This document shows positions 37,022 through 45,486 of a stretch of DNA of 64,000 nt, one piece after another. Location: NCBI RefSeq assembly GCF_014779555.2, contig NZ_CP094357.1, positions 3,596,001 to 3,660,000 on the forward strand. Direction: 5' to 3'. Source of the DNA: Lysobacter capsici (GTDB lineage Bacteria; Pseudomonadota; Gammaproteobacteria; Xanthomonadales; Xanthomonadaceae). Within the stretch, counting starts at the first letter, position 1. Each line of letters starts with the position of its first letter. A model generated the notes under the pieces. That model saw nothing but the letters and a program-made list of their open reading frames with translations. It was not told the DNA's origin and did not search any database. Position numbers and translations under genes: made by a program.

Positions 37022-38923
37022 TCAGCCCGCGCCCAGCGCGACGGCGACCTGATAGGTCAGCAGCGAAGCCAGATACGCCAGCGCGAACAGGTAGCCGGCG
37101 CTGATCCCGACCTGCTTCCACGAATTGGTTTCGCGCCGGATCGTGGCCAGGGTCGAGATGCACTGCGGCGCATAGATGAACCACACCAGCAGCGACAGCG
37201 CGGTCGCCAGCGACCAGCCGTCGGTGATGATCGGGGTCAGCGCCTGCGCGGCGGCTTCGTCGTCGGCCGCCGACAGCGCATACACCGTCGCCAGCGAGGC
37301 CACCGCGACTTCGCGCGCGGCCAGCCCGGGGATCAGCGCGATGCAGATCTGCCAGTTGAAACCGATCGGCGCGAACACCGTGGTCATCGCATGGCCGATG
37401 CGGCCGGCGAAGCTGTAATCGATCGCCGGCAAAGTCGCGCCTTCGGGCGCGCCCGGGAACGACAGCAGGAACCACAGCAGCACGGTCAGCGCCAGGATGA
37501 TGCCGCCGACCCGGCGCAGGAAGATCCACGCGCGTTCCCACAGGCCGATCAGCAGATCGCGCGGATGCGGGATGCGGTACGAGGGCAGCTCCAGCAGCAG
37601 CGCATGCTCGCTCTTGTCGCGACGCCACTTCTTCATCACCCACGACACCATCAACGCGCTGAGGATGCCGGCCATGTACAGCGCGAACAGCACCAGGCCT
37701 TGCAGGTTCAGCAGGCCCCAGACCTTTTGCTGCGGAATGAACGCGCCGATCAGCAAGGCATACACCGGCAGACGCGCCGAACAGGTCATCAGCGGCGCGA
37801 CCATGATCGTAGCCAGTCGGTCGCGCGGGTCCTGGATCGAACGGGTCGCCATGATCCCGGGAATCGCGCAGGCGAAACTCGACAGCAGCGGAATGAACGA
37901 GCGGCCCGACAGCCCGGCGCCGGCCATCATCCGGTCGAGCAGGAACGCCGCGCGCGGCAGATAGCCCGATTCCTCCAGCGCCAGGATGAAGGCGAACAGG
38001 ATCAGGATCTGCGGCAGGAACACCACCACCCCGCCGAGGCCGGCGATGATGCCGTCGACCATCAGGCTGCGCAGCGGCCCGTCGGGCATGTTGGCGCCGA
38101 CCCAGCCGCCGAACCACGCGGTGATCGCCTCGATCCCGTCCATCAGCGGCGTCGCCCAGGCGTATACCGCCTGGAAGATCAGGAACATCACCAGCGCCAG
38201 CGACATCAGGCCGAGCACCGGATGCAGCAGCCAGCGATCGAGCGCGTCGTCGATCTTCGCCGTGCGCGTCGGCATGGTGACGGTGAGTTCGAGCAGGCGC
38301 CGGGTCTCGGCGTGCAAGTCGGCGCCTTCGCTCAGCTGCACGGTCGGCTCGTGCGGTTCGCGCGGCGCCACCGCGATGCGGTCGAGCATCGCGACCAGCG
38401 CCCGCGCGCCGTTGCGCTTGACCGCGACGGTCGCCACCACCGGCACGCCGAGTTCGCGCTCCAGCGCGACCAGGTCGATGTCGATGCCGCGACGCTTGGC
38501 CGCGTCCATCATATTGACCGCGATCACCATCGGCCGGCCGAGCTGGCGCAGTTCCAGGGCGAAACGCAGATGCAGGCGCAGGTTGGTCGCGTCGACCACG
38601 CACAGCAGCACGTCGGGCGCGCGTTCGCCGGGATAGAAGCCGCGCAGCACGTCGCGGGTCACCGCTTCGTCCAGGCTGGCCGCGCTCAGGCTGTAAGCGC
38701 CGGGCAGATCCAGCACCGCGTAGCTGCGTCCCGACGGCGCATGCAGCCGGCCCTCCTTGCGCTCGACGGTGACGCCGGCGTAATTGGCGACCTTCTGCCG
38801 GCTGCCGGTCAGCAGATTGAACAAGGCGGTCTTGCCGCAATTGGGATTGCCGACCAGGGCCACGCGCATCGGCTGCGCGGCGGTGTTCGACGGACCGGCG
38901 ACAGCGGGGGCGGCGGCGCTCAT
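37022..38923 (-). CDS. feoB: Ferrous iron transporter FeoB
   Basis: The 633-residue inner-membrane protein imports Fe(II). Residues 25-32 (GNPNCGKT) are the G1 loop of the N-terminal G-domain; DLPGAYSLS is G3 and VNMMD is G4. The C-terminal 400 residues contain the multi-helix permease with the gate motifs (FACAIPGIMATR and a matching repeat near VPLIPGLAAREV-type sequence). Length is slightly short but complete. The ATG overlaps the feoA stop codon (ATGA). A Fur-like box precedes the operon. Confidence 0.95.
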   Translation of the reverse strand: MSAAAPAVAGPSNTAAQPMRVALVGNPNCGKTALFNLLTGSRQKVANYAGVTVERKEGRLHAPSGRSYAVLDLPGAYSLSAASLDEAVTRDVLRGFYPGERAPDVLLCVVDATNLRLHLRFALELRQLGRPMVIAVNMMDAAKRRGIDIDLVALERELGVPVVATVAVKRNGARALVAMLDRIAVAPREPHEPTVQLSEGADLHAETRRLLELTVTMPTRTAKIDDALDRWLLHPVLGLMSLALVMFLIFQAVYAWATPLMDGIEAITAWFGGWVGANMPDGPLRSLMVDGIIAGLGGVVVFLPQILILFAFILALEESGYLPRAAFLLDRMMAGAGLSGRSFIPLLSSFACAIPGIMATRSIQDPRDRLATIMVAPLMTCSARLPVYALLIGAFIPQQKVWGLLNLQGLVLFALYMAGILSALMVSWVMKKWRRDKSEHALLLELPSYRIPHPRDLLIGLWERAWIFLRRVGGIILALTVLLWFLLSFPGAPEGATLPAIDYSFAGRIGHAMTTVFAPIGFNWQICIALIPGLAAREVAVASLATVYALSAADDEAAAQALTPIITDGWSLATALSLLVWFIYAPQCISTLATIRRETNSWKQVGISAGYLFALAYLASLLTYQVAVALGAG

Positions 38924-39168
38924 GCGGACTCCTCGATCAGTCGTACTTGAACGCGCGCGGCTTCGCTGCGGCGCAAAGCGAAGCGGGTGTAGCCGATCTG
39001 CACCAGCAACGGTTCGGCGGAGATCGGACCGGCGGCCATCACTTCGACCCGCTCGCCGGCGACGAAACCCAATTCGCGCAGGCGTCTTGCGATGGTGTCG
39101 TTGGACGTGTGGTCATCGACGGTCTCGACCGTGGCGGCGGTGCGGCGCGGCAGTTCGGACAGCTTCAA
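38920..39168 (-). CDS. feoA: FeoA, SH3-like partner of FeoB
   Basis: This is a FeoA-domain protein of 82 residues with RRLRELGFVAGERVEVMAAG and LVQIGYTRFALRRSEAARV. FeoA binds FeoB and is needed for ferrous iron uptake. I place the start at TTG 39168, where the family's usual N-terminus (LKLSELPRRTAATV) begins and a ggaag lies upstream. An ATG at 39216 would add 16 residues but falls inside the putative Fur box. Confidence 0.88.
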   Translation of the reverse strand: MKLSELPRRTAATVETVDDHTSNDTIARRLRELGFVAGERVEVMAAGPISAEPLLVQIGYTRFALRRSEAARVQVRLIEESA

Positions 39169-39201
39169 GAGGCGGCTTCCACGAAGGGTGGCGTCCCAAA
39201 T

Positions 39202-39220
39202 GGGAATTGTTCTCATTCTA
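39202..39220 (-). promoter_or_regulatory. Candidate Fur box upstream of feoA
   Basis: On the minus strand the 19 bases tagaatgagaacaattccc match the E. coli Fur consensus at 12 of 19 positions and include the aatga/att cores. It lies 34 bases before the proposed feoA start. Iron-Fur repression of feo operons is well established; the site itself is a by-eye prediction. Confidence 0.5.
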
Positions 39221-39298
39221 GCACCGACCGCCGTACAGGGGCGGATGCGATGGGGGCAACGCTATGATTCGCCAACTCCCACAAACTCCCCCTTCCTG

Positions 39299-40081
39299 AT
39301 GAGCCACCCGCTGCTGAGCCTGCGCGAAGGGCCTGTCGCCCGCCTGCGCCTGAACCGCCCCGAATTGCACAACGCGTTCGACGCCATGCTGATCGCCGCG
39401 CTGACCGGCGCCCTGGACGCGGTCGCCGCCGACGACAGTGTGCGGGTGGTGGTGATCGAGGGCGAAGGCGCCTCGTTCTCGGCCGGCGCCGATCTTAACT
39501 GGATGCGCGGCATGGCCCAGGCCGGCGAGGACGCCAACCGCGAGGACGCGCTGGCGCTGGCGCGGTTGATGCGCACGCTCAACGAACTGCCCAAGCCGAC
39601 CCTGGCCCGGGTCCAGGGCGCGGCGTTCGGCGGCGGGGTCGGCCTGGTCGCCTGCTGCGACATCGCCATCGCCGCGCCGGAGGCCAAGTTCGGCCTGACC
39701 GAAAGCAAGCTCGGCCTGTTGCCAGCGGTGATCTCGCCGTACGTGATCGAGGCGATCGGCGCGCGCGAGTCGCGGCGCTGGTTCGCGACCGCGGAAATCT
39801 TCGACGCCGCCACCGCGCTGCGCATCGGCCTGCTGCACGAGGTCGTCGCCGCCGATCAGCTCGATGCCGCGATCGACCGGCAGATCGGCCTGCTGCTCAA
39901 GGCCGGCCCGCTTGCGGCCGCGCAGGCCAAGACGCTGGTGCGCCGGGTCGCCGGCGAACGCGACGGTGCGCGCCTGGACGCCGACAACGCCGCGCTGATC
40001 GCCGGCCTGCGCGTGTCTGCCGAAGGCCAGGAAGGCCTGTCGGCGTTCCTGGACAAGCGCAAACCCGCCTGGTGCCCCTGA
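39299..40081 (+). CDS. liuC: Methylglutaconyl-CoA hydratase (enoyl-CoA hydratase family)
   Basis: The 260-residue crotonase-family enzyme has the oxyanion-hole motif SAGADLNWM, GAAFGGGVGLVACCDI and the catalytic-glutamate segment FGLTESKLGLLP. In the context of liuA, liuB, liuD and liuE it most likely hydrates 3-methylglutaconyl-CoA to HMG-CoA. The start ATG at 39299 gives the usual N-terminus; the longer open frame upstream runs through the feo promoter. It lies 218 bases after the divergent feo promoter and is followed by a VOC-family gene. Confidence 0.88.
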   Translation: MSHPLLSLREGPVARLRLNRPELHNAFDAMLIAALTGALDAVAADDSVRVVVIEGEGASFSAGADLNWMRGMAQAGEDANREDALALARLMRTLNELPKPTLARVQGAAFGGGVGLVACCDIAIAAPEAKFGLTESKLGLLPAVISPYVIEAIGARESRRWFATAEIFDAATALRIGLLHEVVAADQLDAAIDRQIGLLLKAGPLAAAQAKTLVRRVAGERDGARLDADNAALIAGLRVSAEGQEGLSAFLDKRKPAWCP

Positions 40082-40167
40082 TCCCATCGCCGTCGTCCGT
40101 CTAAATCGTCCGCCACGCCCGCTCGCGCGGGCGCGCCCTGCCCCGCCGCTTTCGCAAGGTGTACGCC

Positions 40168-40557
40168 ATGTTCGACCATATGGGTTTCGCCGTTTCCGAT
40201 CTGCAACGCAGCCACGATTTCTATCTGCACGCCCTGGCCCCGCTCGGCTACGGCCTGGTGATGTCGATCGGCAAGGAACAGACCGGCGGTTACGAAGGCC
40301 ACGCCTTCGGCCCGGCCGGGCAACCCGCGTTCTGGATCGGCACCGGCGAGGTCACCTCGCGCGGCCTGCACGTCGCCTTGCGCGCGCAAAGCGCCGAGCA
40401 GGTCGAAGCCTTCCACGCCGCCGCCCTGGCCGCGGGCGGGCGCGACAACGGCGCGCCGGGTCCGCGCGAACACTACGCGCCTGGTTATTTCGGCGCGTTC
40501 GTGCTCGATCCCGACGGCAACAACGTCGAAGCGGTATACCGCGGCCCAGCCGCGTGA
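40168..40557 (+). CDS. VOC (glyoxalase/bleomycin-resistance) family protein
   Basis: A 129-residue single-module vicinal oxygen chelate protein: MFDHMGFAVSDLQRSHDFY at the N-terminus with the first metal His, and FGAFVLDPDGNNVEAVYRG at the C-terminus with the metal-binding Glu. Substrate is unknown. The ATG at 40168 aligns with the family start; a GTG nine bases earlier is possible. Its position between liuC and liuD suggests a housekeeping or repair role in the pathway, but the family is too broad to say more. Confidence 0.85.
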   Translation: MFDHMGFAVSDLQRSHDFYLHALAPLGYGLVMSIGKEQTGGYEGHAFGPAGQPAFWIGTGEVTSRGLHVALRAQSAEQVEAFHAAALAAGGRDNGAPGPREHYAPGYFGAFVLDPDGNNVEAVYRGPAA

Positions 40558-40758
40558 CATCGCTCGCGGCGGCCGCGACGATGCGCACCAAAAAAGCACG
40601 ATCGATGCTCCGCGGCGTGCCGCAAACCGATTCCGCGACCGCCACGCGCTACAAACCCCACTGATTTCGGCGAGAATCCGCTTATCGCGCGCGCCGTTCC
40701 GCGGTCCGCACCTCCTTCCACCGCGCCCCGGCGCGACTGACTTGCGACCCGACCTGAC

Positions 40759-42780
40759 ATGTTCGAAAAGATCCTGATCGCCAACCGCGGCGAGATCGCC
40801 TGTCGCGTCATCCGCACCTGCCGCAAGCTCGGCATCCGCACCGTCGCGGTCTATTCCGAAGCCGACGCCGATGCCCAGCACGTGCGCCAGGCCGACGAGG
40901 CCTACCCGATCGGCGGGCCGCGTCCGGCCGACAGCTACCTGCGCGGCGACGCGATCATCGAAGTGGCGCGGCGCAGCGGCGCGCAGGCGATCCATCCCGG
41001 TTACGGCTTCCTCAGCGAGAACGCCGATTTCGCCGACGCGGTCGAAGCCGCGGGCATCGCCTTCATCGGCCCGAAAGCCGCGTCGATGCGCAAGATGGGC
41101 AGCAAGGCCGGGGCCAAGGAACTGATGCAGGCCGCCGGCGTGCCGGTGGTGCCCGGTTACACCGGCGAAGATCAGGACCCGGCCCATCTGCACCGCGAAG
41201 CCGATCGCATCGGTTATCCGCTGATGATCAAGGCCGCGCACGGCGGCGGCGGCAAGGGCATGCGGATCGTGCGCGACAGCGGCGACTTCCTCGCCAATCT
41301 GGAAAGCTGCCAGCGCGAAGCGCGCAACGCCTTCGGTCGCGACCGCGTTCTGCTGGAGCGCTATGTCGAACAACCGCGCCATATCGAAATCCAGATCTTC
41401 GGCGACGCCAACGGCCAGGTGATCCACCTCAACGAGCGCGAATGCTCGGCCCAGCGCCGCTATCAGAAGGTGCTGGAAGAATCGCCCTCGCCGTTCCTGA
41501 GCCCGCAGCAGCGCGCGCAGATGGGCGCGGCGGCGGTGATGGCCGGCCACGCGATCGATTACGTCAACGCCGGCACGGTCGAGTTCATCGTCGGCCAGGA
41601 CGGCGGTTTCTATTTCATGGAGATCAACACGCGCCTGCAGGTCGAGCATCCGGTCACCGAACTGGTCACCGGCCTGGACCTGGTCGAATGGCAGCTGCGC
41701 GTCGCCGCCGGCGAGCCCTTGCCGCAGCCGCAGGACGCGATCGTCCAGCGCGGTCACGCGATCGAAGTGCGGCTGTACGCCGAAGATCCGGAAGCCGGGT
41801 TCCTGCCCGGCTCGGGCAAGCTCGAACGCCTGCGCCTGCCGCAGGCCGATGCGCACGTGCGCCTGGATTCGGGCGTGATCGAAGGCGACACGGTGACGAT
41901 CTTCTACGACCCGATGATCGCCAAGCTGATCGTGTTCGACCTCGATCGTCCGCGCGCGCTGGCGCGTTTGCGCGCGGCGCTGGCGCAGTGCGAGATCGTC
42001 GGGCCGAAATCCAATATCGAATTTCTCGAACGCCTCGCGCGTCATCCGGCGGTGGTCGGCGGCACGATCGACACCGGCTATCTGGATCGCCATCTCGACG
42101 AGTTCATGCCGGCGGCGAAGGGCGACGACGACGACGGCGATCGCGACCTGCTGATCGGCGCGACCGTGGCCGAACTGCTGAGCCAGGAACAACGCACCCG
42201 CGAAGCGGCATCGGCGTCGAACGACCCGAGCTCGCCGTGGGCGATCGCCGACGGTTGGCGCCTGGGCCACGGCGGCCGCCGCAGCCTGGCCTTCGTGCGT
42301 CGCGACGAACGCCTGGAACTGCAGGCGCAGGGCAGCGGCGGCGAATACCGGATCGAAATCCCGGCGCAGTCCGAAGCCGCTTACGTGGTCAACGGCGCGC
42401 GCCTGCGCGGCAGCGAACTGAGCCTGCGCATCGACGGCCGCGCGCGCCGGCTGAGCGCGCTCGGCGACGGCACCCGCGTGGTCATGCATGACGGCGAACG
42501 CCGCCTGCGCCTGGACGCGGTGCCGAGGTACCACCACCAGCAAAGCGCGGCCGCCGGCTCGGGCAACCACGTCAACGCGCCGATGCCCGGCCGCGTGGTC
42601 GTGGTCAAGGCCGCGCCCGGCGACAGCGTCGAAGCCGGCCAGGAGGTGATGGTGATCGAGGCGATGAAGATGGAGCTGAGCCTGAAGGCGCCGCGCGCGG
42701 GGACGATCGCGGAAGTGCGCGCGGCGGCTGGGGATTTTGTCGAGGCTGATGCGGTGTTGGTGACGTTGGAGATTGTTTGA
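40759..42780 (+). CDS. liuD: Methylcrotonyl-CoA carboxylase biotin-containing (alpha) subunit
   Basis: The 673-residue protein has a biotin carboxylase domain (ILIANRGEIACRVIRTC, ATP-grasp loop GGGGKGMRIV, EMNTR-type FMEINTRLQVEHPVTE), a linker domain, and a C-terminal biotinyl domain with EAMKMELSLKAP, where Lys637 carries biotin. Acetyl-CoA, propionyl-CoA and methylcrotonyl-CoA carboxylases share this layout; neighbours liuC and liuE and the separate liuB point to MCC. It works with LiuB, encoded 11 kb upstream. Confidence 0.92.
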   Translation: MFEKILIANRGEIACRVIRTCRKLGIRTVAVYSEADADAQHVRQADEAYPIGGPRPADSYLRGDAIIEVARRSGAQAIHPGYGFLSENADFADAVEAAGIAFIGPKAASMRKMGSKAGAKELMQAAGVPVVPGYTGEDQDPAHLHREADRIGYPLMIKAAHGGGGKGMRIVRDSGDFLANLESCQREARNAFGRDRVLLERYVEQPRHIEIQIFGDANGQVIHLNERECSAQRRYQKVLEESPSPFLSPQQRAQMGAAAVMAGHAIDYVNAGTVEFIVGQDGGFYFMEINTRLQVEHPVTELVTGLDLVEWQLRVAAGEPLPQPQDAIVQRGHAIEVRLYAEDPEAGFLPGSGKLERLRLPQADAHVRLDSGVIEGDTVTIFYDPMIAKLIVFDLDRPRALARLRAALAQCEIVGPKSNIEFLERLARHPAVVGGTIDTGYLDRHLDEFMPAAKGDDDDGDRDLLIGATVAELLSQEQRTREAASASNDPSSPWAIADGWRLGHGGRRSLAFVRRDERLELQAQGSGGEYRIEIPAQSEAAYVVNGARLRGSELSLRIDGRARRLSALGDGTRVVMHDGERRLRLDAVPRYHHQQSAAAGSGNHVNAPMPGRVVVVKAAPGDSVEAGQEVMVIEAMKMELSLKAPRAGTIAEVRAAAGDFVEADAVLVTLEIV

Positions 42781-43160
42781 GTTTGCGAACGCACGCGCGG
42801 ACCGCTGTGGCGGTCTGCGCGCAGGGTTGCGCCGTCGGCAGTGAGACGAATGGCTTAGATCGCAACTTCAAGATCTGCACGTCCTTTCCTACCGTCATTC
42901 CCGCGTTCGCGGGAATGACGACCTGAAAGATCACGCTGAAGTCTCTAGATATTCGACTGCGCCGAAGTAAAGCAGAGCCCGCCTTCGCGGGAACGGCGGC
43001 CGCCTCGAAAGACCGACGCAACCCCACCCGCTTGACCGCAACCCCCATCCGCGCCGAATAATGCTCGCGCAAACGCTTCAATCCCGGCTGGGAGCGCCGG
43101 ATTCCTCGGCCGCCGAACCATGGCGGCCCCTGGTCTGTGTGTTCTATGGAGGGACGTCCC
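42781..43160. other. Intergenic region between liuD and the lipoprotein triplet
   Basis: No gene is supported in these 380 bases. The only structure is the repeat at 42892-42998. The ribosome binding site ggaggg at about 43147-43152 belongs to the following lipoprotein gene. Confidence 0.5.
42892..42998. repeat. Single copy of the gtcattcccgcg repeat family
   Basis: The left end carries gtcattcccgcg-cgcgggaatgac as a hairpin; the right end carries cccgccttcgcgggaacgg. The interior includes tattcgactgcgccgaagta, which corresponds, inverted, to the interior of the 184-bp element at 16467-16650. Confidence 0.75.
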
Positions 43161-43961
43161 ATGCGTTCATGCGCGCTATCGTCGCAAGTACGAAAGCTGT
43201 TCGCCGCCGGCCTCGCGCTGGCCCTGCTGAGCGGATGCAGCACCACCACGTTCGAATCGCCGCCGAGCGGCACCCAGGTCGCCTGCGACCCTCGCCTGGT
43301 CGGCCAATGGCTCAGCGGCGAATGGACGGAACGCGACGCGCGCGAACCCAGGCGGGGACATGAAGACACCGATCGGATCAGCATCCTGCCCAAGGATTGC
43401 GGCTTGATCCGGCGCGACACCGGCCAGTGCCCTTCCGATCTGATCGGCTACCGGTTCTCGTACTTGCCCGATGCTGCCGGCGGCTACATCGTCGCGACCC
43501 AGGCCACGCCCGCGACGCAACCGGCGTCGTGCCGGCGCATGCAGGACGACGACTCGGAAGACGACCGCGAACCGCGGCAAGACGGTTACATGATCCTGCG
43601 TTATGCCGTCGCTCCGGACCGGATCGCCATCCACAGCATCGACACCGTGCGCGTGGCGCGGTTGATCGCCGAGGGAACGCTACCCGGCAGCGTCGAGAAC
43701 ACCGAGTTCGGGGTCGAAGACCGCAAGATCGCATCAGTCAAGCAACTCGACGCGTTGCTACGCGAAACGAAAGCGAACGACGAAGAGCCGCAGATCGGCG
43801 CAGCGGTGAAAGGCAGCAGCCGGCAGATAGACGCGCTGTTGGCCTCGCGCAAGGACCTGTTCTTCGCCACGCCGGGCGTCATCCTGCGCCGCGACGGCAA
43901 GACGCCGCCTGCGCCACCGCGCAAGCCGGCGACGAAACCATCGCCGCGCGCAAACCGCTAG
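43161..43961 (+). CDS. Lipoprotein, CD-x-x-LVG-x-W family (1 of 3)
   Basis: The 266-residue product has a lipoprotein signal peptide with LLSGC. Shortly after comes CDPRLVGQWLSGEW, a motif shared with the next two proteins. The middle is a beta-rich domain; the C-terminus is a Pro/Lys-rich tail (PAPPRKPATKPSPR). I do not know the family's function. The ATG at 43161 is preceded by ggaggg. It is followed by two shorter relatives between liuD and liuE. Confidence 0.75.
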   Translation: MRSCALSSQVRKLFAAGLALALLSGCSTTTFESPPSGTQVACDPRLVGQWLSGEWTERDAREPRRGHEDTDRISILPKDCGLIRRDTGQCPSDLIGYRFSYLPDAAGGYIVATQATPATQPASCRRMQDDDSEDDREPRQDGYMILRYAVAPDRIAIHSIDTVRVARLIAEGTLPGSVENTEFGVEDRKIASVKQLDALLRETKANDEEPQIGAAVKGSSRQIDALLASRKDLFFATPGVILRRDGKTPPAPPRKPATKPSPRANR

Positions 43962-44103
43962 CGCATCGAACACGAATCTGTAGCGCGCCCACCGAGCCGG
44001 CTTGCGCGATCGCACCGATCCGCGCAACGCCGCGCACCCGTTTACGACCGCGATGCGGCTTGAACGCCCGTCGCGAGCCGCCATCTTTTTACCGAGACTC
44101 TGC

Positions 44104-44775
44104 ATGCCTGCCTACGTCCACCCGATCGCCCGCTTGCGCGCACTGACCGCGGCCGTCGTCCTGTCCGCCTCGCTCGGCGGCTGCCTGATCGCCGAAAATC
44201 CGCCGTCGGCCGCCCTGCCCTGCGATCGCGCCCTGGTCGGCGACTGGGGCCTGATCGAGGGCGAGGGCATTCTCGGCGCGTCCACGGCGGACGCCGAGGA
44301 TGGCGATTTCAGCCAGGACGACGAACGCCGCCTGCGCATCGATGCGCAGTGCCGCGCTCATCTGCCGCCCCGATTCGAACCGCGCCAAGTCCAGTTGCAG
44401 GTGTTCAAGGTCGACGGCCATCGCTATCTGGGCCTGTCCTTCGCCGACGTCGCGGTGCTGCTGGCCGGCAAACAAGGTGCGCGGGACGTGGCCGACGACA
44501 GGCTCAACGCGGAATTCCCGCACACCGTGAGCCTGCTGCGCTATCAGGCCGACCCCGGGTTCCTGACCGTCGACGTGGGCAATCCCGATCAACTCAGGCA
44601 AGTGGTGACCGAGCGCAACGCCCGCGACGGGACCGCCGAAGCGGACGCGCCGGACTTCCTGACCGGCGACCGCCGCGCGATTGCCCGGCAATTGCGCGAT
44701 CATCCGCAACTGTTCGAGGCGCCCGGTCGCAGTACCCTTTACCGTTTCAAGCGTATATCCCCTGCTGCGCGCTAA
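44104..44775 (+). CDS. Lipoprotein, CD-x-x-LVG-x-W family (2 of 3)
   Basis: The 223-residue product has signal peptide LSASLGGC and the motif CDRALVGDWGLIEGEG near the mature N-terminus. The rest contains beta strands with SLLRYQADPGFLTVDVGNP. Organisation matches the neighbours, so these are probably tandem-duplicated paralogues that have diverged. Function unknown. The start was chosen for the signal peptide. Confidence 0.72.
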   Translation: MPAYVHPIARLRALTAAVVLSASLGGCLIAENPPSAALPCDRALVGDWGLIEGEGILGASTADAEDGDFSQDDERRLRIDAQCRAHLPPRFEPRQVQLQVFKVDGHRYLGLSFADVAVLLAGKQGARDVADDRLNAEFPHTVSLLRYQADPGFLTVDVGNPDQLRQVVTERNARDGTAEADAPDFLTGDRRAIARQLRDHPQLFEAPGRSTLYRFKRISPAAR

Positions 44776-44784
44776 GAGGCTGCC

Positions 44785-45486
44785 ATGACCCTGCCGGATC
44801 TCCGCCTCTCCATCGCCGCCGCCCGCCTCGCCGATCCTTGCGTCCCGGCGCCCGGCCCCCGCCAGGGCAACCGCGGCCTGCCCAGGCCCGCCCGCCTGCT
44901 GCGCGCCGCGCTCGTCGTAGCGCTGGCCGCGCTGAGCGGCTGCGTCGCCTTCGAACGCGCCCCGGTCGAGGAACTCGCCTGCGACCCCGACCTGCCCGGC
45001 ACCTGGAAGCTCAAGGCCGACGGCGTCGCCAAGACCATCCACATCGACGCGCGCTGCCACACCGAGGACTGGCCGAACATGGGCGAGCAGACCATGGCGC
45101 TGGACCTGACCGGCTTCGTCCTGGGCCGCGACCGCTACATCGTGGTGCCGCCGTCCGTCGCCCAGCGCGCGATCGGCGCGCCGGGCGATGCGCTGATCAA
45201 AGGCACGCCGGCCGGCTCGGTGTTCCTGATCCTGTACCGTATCGACGACGGCCGGGCCCGGGCCTGGCTGCCCGATTCCCAGCGCGCGCTGGAGGCGATA
45301 GCGGCCGGCACCCTGAGCGGGCGTAAACTCGACGAGAAATTCGCGCTGATCGAAGGGTCGGCGCAGGACATCGGCGCCGCGCTGTCGCAACACGGCGCGG
45401 TGTTGTACGACACCCAAAAGGAGGCGATCGTGCTGCAGCGCGCCGCCCCTGCAAGCGCAGCCCCCGCAAGCAAGGATTCCAGATGA
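44785..45486 (+). CDS. Lipoprotein, CD-x-x-LVG-x-W family (3 of 3), coupled to liuE
   Basis: The 233-residue product has an unusually long N-terminal extension (about 37 residues) before the hydrophobic segment and the lipobox LSGC (Cys53). The family motif here reads CDPDLPGTWKLKADG. A shorter start could exist inside the extension, but no clear alternative ribosome binding site is visible; aagagg precedes the ATG used. Its stop codon overlaps the liuE start (ATGA), so HMG-CoA lyase translation is coupled to a lipoprotein. Confidence 0.72.
   Translation: MTLPDLRLSIAAARLADPCVPAPGPRQGNRGLPRPARLLRAALVVALAALSGCVAFERAPVEELACDPDLPGTWKLKADGVAKTIHIDARCHTEDWPNMGEQTMALDLTGFVLGRDRYIVVPPSVAQRAIGAPGDALIKGTPAGSVFLILYRIDDGRARAWLPDSQRALEAIAAGTLSGRKLDEKFALIEGSAQDIGAALSQHGAVLYDTQKEAIVLQRAAPASAAPASKDSR

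Noticed and set aside
36774-38840. A 688-codon minus-strand open frame overlapping feoB
   Set aside because: The part overlapping feoB is a frame-shifted shadow. Only its last 80 codons, beginning at 37016, are a real gene (the small TM/Cys-rich protein).
39856-42570. A 904-codon minus-strand frame opposite liuC and liuD
   Set aside because: Shadow frame crossing several real genes; no recognisable motif.
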